Origin: UBA11891 sp965658355
GTDB lineage: Bacteria; Bacteroidota; Bacteroidia; Flavobacteriales; Flavobacteriaceae
Length of the DNA: 9,265 nt
Reading direction: 5' to 3'
NCBI GenBank assembly: GCA_965658355.1
Contig: CBFHRX010000044.1
Span: 1 to 9,265 of the forward strand
Shown: positions 6,847 to 9,265 of the stretch, in pieces
Layout of the letters: each line of letters starts with the position of its first letter
Numbering within the stretch: position 1 is the first letter of the stretch
Notes under the pieces: model-generated
What the model was told of the DNA's origin: nothing
Databases searched by the model: none
Seen by the model: only the letters and a program-made list of their open reading frames with translations
Made by a program: the position numbers and the translations under genes

Positions 6847-7119
6847 ATGAACAAAACAGAACTTATCGATGCGATGGCAGCTGATGCTGGTGTCTCAAAA
6901 GCAGCTGCGAAAAAAGCACTTGAATCTTTCTTAGGAAATGTAGGATCTACCCTTAAAGGTGGTGGAAGAGTTTCACTTGTAGGATTTGGTTCTTGGTCTG
7001 TCTCTAAAAGAGCAGCACGAGAAGGAAGAAACCCACAAACAGGAGCCACTATCAAGATCGCTGCCAAAAATGTAGTAAAATTCAAAGCAGGTGCTGAATT
7101 ATCTGGATCTGTAAACTAA
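6847..7119 (+). CDS. hup: DNA-binding protein HU
   Basis: A 90-residue nucleoid-associated protein of the HU/IHF family that binds and bends DNA as a dimer. The N-terminal helical dimerisation part is MNKTELIDAMAADAGVSKAAAKKALESFL (its key helices at 3-13 and 18-37), followed by the saddle strands GGGRVSLVGFGSWSV (38-52). The DNA-embracing arm has the GRNPQTG motif (60-66), where Pro63 is the residue that intercalates into DNA, and the protein ends AAKNVVKFKAGAELSGSVN, typical of flavobacterial HU. The length and all conserved positions are intact. Unlike the genes upstream it is a single-gene unit, with its own strong promoter at 6790-6819 and an intrinsic terminator at 7140-7164, which suits a highly expressed chromosomal protein. 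Confidence 0.97.
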   Translation: MNKTELIDAMAADAGVSKAAAKKALESFLGNVGSTLKGGGRVSLVGFGSWSVSKRAAREGRNPQTGATIKIAAKNVVKFKAGAELSGSVN

Positions 7120-7139
7120 TTGAGTTTCTTCAAAGACAT

Positions 7140-7164
7140 AAAGCCTCCTAGTGAGGCTTTTTTT
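7140..7164 (+). terminator. Intrinsic terminator after HU
   Basis: A perfect 8-base-pair stem, AAAGCCTC (7140-7147) with GAGGCTTT (7153-7160), closes a 5-base loop (CTAGT). It runs directly into a T tract (7158-7164). It lies 20 bases after the HU stop codon and separates HU from the yqgE gene. Confidence 0.92.
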
Positions 7165-7181
7165 ATGCATTACACTTAAAG

Positions 7182-7207
7182 TTTGTACATTTAAGTAAAT
7201 GGACAAA
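7182..7207. repeat. 26-base near-palindrome over the yqgE start codon
   Basis: Left arm TTTGTACATTTA (7182-7193) and right arm TAAATGGACAAA (7196-7207) are reverse complements at 11 of 12 positions (the mismatch is A7187 against G7202), with a 2-base centre AG. The right arm contains the yqgE ATG (7199-7201) and its next two codons. The left arm overlaps a relaxed -7-like sequence, TAAAGTTTG (7177-7185, one base longer than TAnnTTTG). It could be a dimeric repressor site or an RNA hairpin covering the start codon. The symmetry is observed; the function is inference. Confidence 0.6.
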
Positions 7208-7744
7208 GGACTTTTACTTGTCGCGGAACCTTCTATTTGTGGTGATCAAAACTTTCATCGCTCTGTTGTGCTTATTGCGGATACAAAAGAAGACAGCACT
7301 CTTGGATTTATCATGAATAAACCGCTTACCTATAGATTAAAAGATGTTTTAGACGGGGTTCGCTATAATTTCAAATTATATTTTGGCGGTCCTGTTGAGC
7401 CCGATAATCTTTTTTATGTCCACAATTGTCCTGATCTAATTGAAAACAGCATCCCCATTCAAAGTGGTCTTTACTGGGGTGGAAATTTTAACACGGTGCT
7501 GGATTTGATTAATTCCAAAACGATATCAACTGAAAATATACGTTTCTTTTTGGGCTACTCTGGCTGGGACAAAGGGCAATTAGACAAAGAAATTGAGAGT
7601 AAATCTTGGGTTCTGGTCCCCAATCCTTACGACAACGAACTGCTCTCAAAAATCAAAAATGACTTTTGGAGAAAACAAATGATCGCCCTGGGTGGAAAAT
7701 ATATTTTATGGTCAAATACCCCCGAAAACCCCAGCTACAACTAA
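7199..7744 (+). CDS. YqgE/AlgH family protein (DUF179)
   Basis: A 181-residue member of the YqgE/AlgH family, widespread in bacteria and without an established biochemical activity; in Pseudomonas the relative AlgH was linked to alginate regulation. Recognisable family blocks are GLLLVAEPSI (4-13), LGFIMNKPL (35-43), YFGGPVEPDNLFYVH (61-75), SGLYWGGNF (89-97) and RFFLGYSGWDKGQLDKEI (115-132). No signal peptide is seen. A TAA at 7196-7198 lies in frame immediately before the ATG, so no longer start is possible. The start is embedded in a near-palindrome (7182-7207), and there is no Shine-Dalgarno sequence. The stop codon overlaps the stop of the convergent aminotransferase-like gene by 4 bases, with no terminator between them. 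Confidence 0.93.
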   Translation: MDKGLLLVAEPSICGDQNFHRSVVLIADTKEDSTLGFIMNKPLTYRLKDVLDGVRYNFKLYFGGPVEPDNLFYVHNCPDLIENSIPIQSGLYWGGNFNTVLDLINSKTISTENIRFFLGYSGWDKGQLDKEIESKSWVLVPNPYDNELLSKIKNDFWRKQMIALGGKYILWSNTPENPSYN

Positions 7745-8565
7745 CGTAAGTCTTCCCAAAAAGAAAGAAATAATTCTTCTAATACGGGACTGGAATAGGT
7801 TTTTTTACGGTATTTAGAAACAGATTGGATGCCCCTTATTGGATTTACAAATAGCAGTGCCTCTGCTCGTTGTAATTCAAAAGGAGACAGGGGTCTTTCT
7901 TCAAAAGAGTACTGTTGATTCTCTTTTAACCACTTTATATAAGCTGCTCGCATGACGGAGGCCTGACAACCAGATGCAAGGTCAGGGGTGACCACAGTAT
8001 TTTCAGAAAATAAAAATAACGCCCCTTGTGAAGATTCTACAATATTCTTTGATGTATTGAGAAGCAAACAGTCGTCATAGCCATTCTCATAGGCATAAAT
8101 TTGGGCCAAGTCGCGCTGAGTTTGTTGGGATGAAGGGAGTGTCGCATAATAATCTTCTGACAAATAAAGATCTTTATACAATTCAATCTCGCAAACAGCG
8201 GCACTATTAGTGGGGGTGTAATCGCCCATTCCCTCTAGCACCCAACTAAAGGATGTCAACGGATCTTCGGAATTGGAGGCAGTCGCCCTTAGCAGGCTCA
8301 ACACAAAAAGGGAACTTCCTTCTTCTTGAGACTGCAGTAGCTGAATTTGATCTAGTAGATAATCAGGTGTAAATTCCATGGGGATTTTCATCCGCCACCT
8401 ACGCAAGCATGACATCAGATGAAAATAGGTCTCTTCCCATACTAGTGGGATCCCCTTTTTACTGTAAATAGGGATTGAGAATTGACTGGCTAGTTGTGAA
8501 AATGAGGGCACTCCTAATGGGAGGTCTCCTAACTGGGAGTAGGTTTTTCCGTTGCATATGATCAT
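7741..8565 (-). CDS. Class IV aminotransferase-like protein, apparently lacking the PLP lysine
   Basis: A 274-residue protein related to the class IV PLP enzymes (branched-chain aminotransferase and 4-amino-4-deoxychorismate lyase PabC). Homology is seen in ETYFHLMSCLRRWRMKIPMEF (45-65), IYAYENGYDDCLLLNTSKNIVES (156-178), TPDLASGCQASVMR (193-206) and the end segment SPFELQRAEALLFVNPIRGIQSVSKYRKK (227-255). Enzymes of this type carry the Schiff-base lysine in an LKT-like motif some 15-20 residues before the YAxEN segment; here that place reads ATLPSSQQTQ (141-150), and no lysine occurs between Lys131 and Lys173. The usual N-terminal RGFxYGDxxFET is also unrecognisable (VPSFSQLASQFS, 19-30), and the SNxF after the conserved Glu177 is changed to GALF. 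The frame is intact, so it may be a pseudoenzyme rather than a decaying gene. It follows the START-like gene by 9 bases and is likely cotranscribed with it. Confidence 0.82.
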   Translation of the reverse strand: MIICNGKTYSQLGDLPLGVPSFSQLASQFSIPIYSKKGIPLVWEETYFHLMSCLRRWRMKIPMEFTPDYLLDQIQLLQSQEEGSSLFVLSLLRATASNSEDPLTSFSWVLEGMGDYTPTNSAAVCEIELYKDLYLSEDYYATLPSSQQTQRDLAQIYAYENGYDDCLLLNTSKNIVESSQGALFLFSENTVVTPDLASGCQASVMRAAYIKWLKENQQYSFEERPLSPFELQRAEALLFVNPIRGIQSVSKYRKKTYSSPVLEELFLSFWEDLR

Positions 8566-8574
8566 GCCCCAAAT

Positions 8575-8967
8575 TTAGGCAGAACCCAGGACTTGTTTGA
8601 GTGCTCCAATGGAGTTTTCCCAAAACATTTTTATTTCATCCAATTCATCTTCTTCTGCAAAATCATTGATGATCAACGAAACATCTTTGGTGATGGCATC
8701 GACTTGTATAACAAATTCAAAAAAATAATCCTCTTGGTCTGCTTCGTCAGTCTGCCACTGATAGCGAACTTTTTGATTGGGCTTCTTGGAAAGCAACTTT
8801 GCGTATTCCTCTCCATCGTCCCAAATAAAAGTGAAATCTTCACCCCGCGAATTCACATTATCGGCAAACCATTCACTCAGCCCAGAAGGGGTACTAATAT
8901 ATTGATACAGCAATTGTGGTGAAGCGTGAAAATCGAACTCTACTGAAAAAGGTTGTTTTTGACTCAT
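8575..8967 (-). CDS. START-like / SRPBCC domain protein
   Basis: A 130-residue single-domain protein of the START-like helix-grip superfamily. The pattern is an initial strand FSVEFDFHASPQLLYQYIS (7-25), then PSGLSEWFADNV (27-38), which resembles the AHSA1-type TxxGLxxWFA motif. Strands follow (FTFIWDDGEEYAKLL, VRYQWQTD, YFFEFVIQV, VSLIINDFAEEDE), and the long C-terminal helix is EIKMFWENSIGALKQVLG (111-128). The protein is acidic and has no signal peptide, so a cytoplasmic role binding a hydrophobic ligand or a partner protein is likely; no ligand can be named. It heads a minus-strand pair with the class IV aminotransferase homologue, and I recall the pair in other flavobacteria. Upstream are 121 bases shared with the divergent tRNA gene; I found no clear TAnnTTTG element for this gene there. 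Confidence 0.85.
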   Translation of the reverse strand: MSQKQPFSVEFDFHASPQLLYQYISTPSGLSEWFADNVNSRGEDFTFIWDDGEEYAKLLSKKPNQKVRYQWQTDEADQEDYFFEFVIQVDAITKDVSLIINDFAEEDELDEIKMFWENSIGALKQVLGSA

Positions 8968-9048
8968 ATAATGTGATAATGTAAGAGTTCGGTAATATAT
9001 GAAAACTTTGTTTAGGTTTTCAAATCACTGACATTTTTAAAAGGGCCG

Positions 9049-9079
9049 TTGTTTGCTTGTCAATTTAATTTTATATTTG
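9049..9079 (+). promoter_or_regulatory. Promoter of the tRNA gene
   Basis: TATATTTG at 9072-9079 fully matches the Bacteroidota -7 consensus TAnnTTTG. An upstream TTG at 9049-9051 (20-base spacing) or TTTG at 9052-9055 (16-base spacing) can serve as the -33 element. Transcription would begin a few bases before the mature tRNA end at 9089, leaving almost no 5' leader. Confidence 0.65.
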
Positions 9080-9088
9080 CGCTCCTGA

Positions 9089-9162
9089 GGCGAGGTAGCT
9101 CAGCCGGTTAGAGCGTCGGATTCATAACCCGGAGGTCGGGAGTTCAAGTCTCCCTCTCGCTA
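9089..9162 (+). tRNA. tRNA with anticodon CAT, probably elongator tRNA-Met
   Basis: A 74-base cloverleaf without encoded CCA. The acceptor GGCGAGG (9089-9095) pairs with TCTCGCT (9155-9161), including two G-U pairs. The D stem is GCTC/GAGC, the anticodon loop TTCATAA (9121-9127) has CAT at 9123-9125, and the T arm is GGGAG-TTCAAGT-CTCCC. The discriminator base is A9162, and the next bases are CTA, so CCA must be added after transcription. The anticodon stem closes next to the loop with an A-C mismatch (9120 with 9128). Initiator tRNA is unlikely because it would have an unpaired 1-72 position and three G-C pairs next to the loop. A tRNA-Ile whose CAT anticodon is modified to lysidine cannot be ruled out by eye. 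Confidence 0.93.
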
Positions 9163-9169
9163 CTATATT

Positions 9170-9213
9170 AACTCACTGGTTTTCAGTTTTTAACAATAAA
9201 AATCAGTGAGTTT
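9170..9213 (+). terminator. Hairpin downstream of the tRNA, probable terminator
   Basis: AACTCACTG (9170-9178) pairs with CAGTGAGTT (9204-9212). The stem extends inward through a G-T pair and four T-A pairs to 14 pairs, around a 15-base loop (9184-9198). The run after the stem, TTTACTTT, is a poor T tract, so it may be an inefficient terminator or a processing structure. It starts 8 bases after the mature tRNA end. Confidence 0.6.
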
Positions 9214-9265
9214 ACTTTCCAAAATAAAAGCTACCGAATACGCTAGCGAATACGTTTCAAACGGT
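9206..9265 (+). other. Possible start of a further gene, cut by the window edge
   Basis: From a GTG at 9206 the frame is open for 20 codons to the end of the window (MSLLSKIKATEYASEYVSNG if GTG is read as Met). The other two plus frames are closed by stops here. The only possible starts are this GTG, which sits in the hairpin arm, or a rarer codon, because TAA closes the frame at 9197-9199. No family is recognisable. The frame includes an imperfect 12-base tandem repeat (9230-9253) read as ATEY-ASEY. The support is weak. Confidence 0.2.

Noticed and set aside
6840..7085. Long open frame on the minus strand opposite HU.
   Set aside because: It is the shadow of the HU gene, which is fully supported by motifs, promoter and terminator.
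8593..8922. Plus-strand open frame of about 109 codons with hydrophobic stretches opposite the START-like gene.
   Set aside because: Hydrophobic runs here mirror the acidic codons of the true gene on the other strand; no family match or promoter.
1..9265. Search for CRISPR arrays, insertion sequences, phage genes, toxin-antitoxin pairs and riboswitches.
   Set aside because: No regularly spaced repeats, transposase or integrase motifs, or long structured leaders were seen; the window reads as core chromosome.

Overview
This window looks like a stretch of core chromosome from a member of the Bacteroidota, most probably a marine-type Flavobacteriaceae. The evidence is the gene set (a DUF4290 gene directly upstream of murA, a START-like gene followed by a class IV aminotransferase homologue, an HU whose body reads as the flavobacterial type), promoters of the Bacteroidota form TTTG/TTG then TAnnTTTG, the lack of Shine-Dalgarno sequences, moderate-to-low GC, and a tRNA gene without an encoded CCA. 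It is an assignment from memory of these families; no search was run.

Layout from left to right. (1) 2-962, plus strand: the 3' part of a cryptochrome/photolyase gene, then a small DUF2805/TIGR03643 gene 19 bases later. (2) 3294-1014, minus strand: a three-gene unit DUF493 - DUF4290 - murA, convergent with the first pair. (3) 3345-6741, plus strand: a P-loop ATPase/kinase-like gene, recQ and fmt, packed with a 2-base gap and then a 22-base overlap, transcribed away from the DUF493 unit across a 50-base divergent region. (4) 6790-7164: the gene for DNA-binding protein HU with its own well-formed promoter and intrinsic terminator. (5) 7199-7744, plus strand: yqgE/algH-like gene whose start codon lies inside a long near-palindrome. 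(6) 8967-7741, minus strand: START-like gene, then a class IV aminotransferase homologue that has lost its catalytic lysine; its stop codon overlaps that of yqgE. (7) 9089-9162: a tRNA with anticodon CAT, with promoter and a downstream hairpin, then about 50 bases that may open another gene.

The genes cover DNA repair and maintenance (photolyase, RecQ, HU), peptidoglycan precursor synthesis (MurA) and translation initiation or decoding (Fmt, tRNA-CAT). The rest are conserved proteins of poorly known function. I see no mobile element, CRISPR array, phage or defence island, and no clearly new system. The points most worth checking are the aminotransferase-fold protein without its lysine, the palindrome over the yqgE start, the MurA with Asp in place of the usual Cys, the photolyase-family protein lacking two of the three canonical electron-transfer tryptophans, and the RecQ with an unusual domain order.
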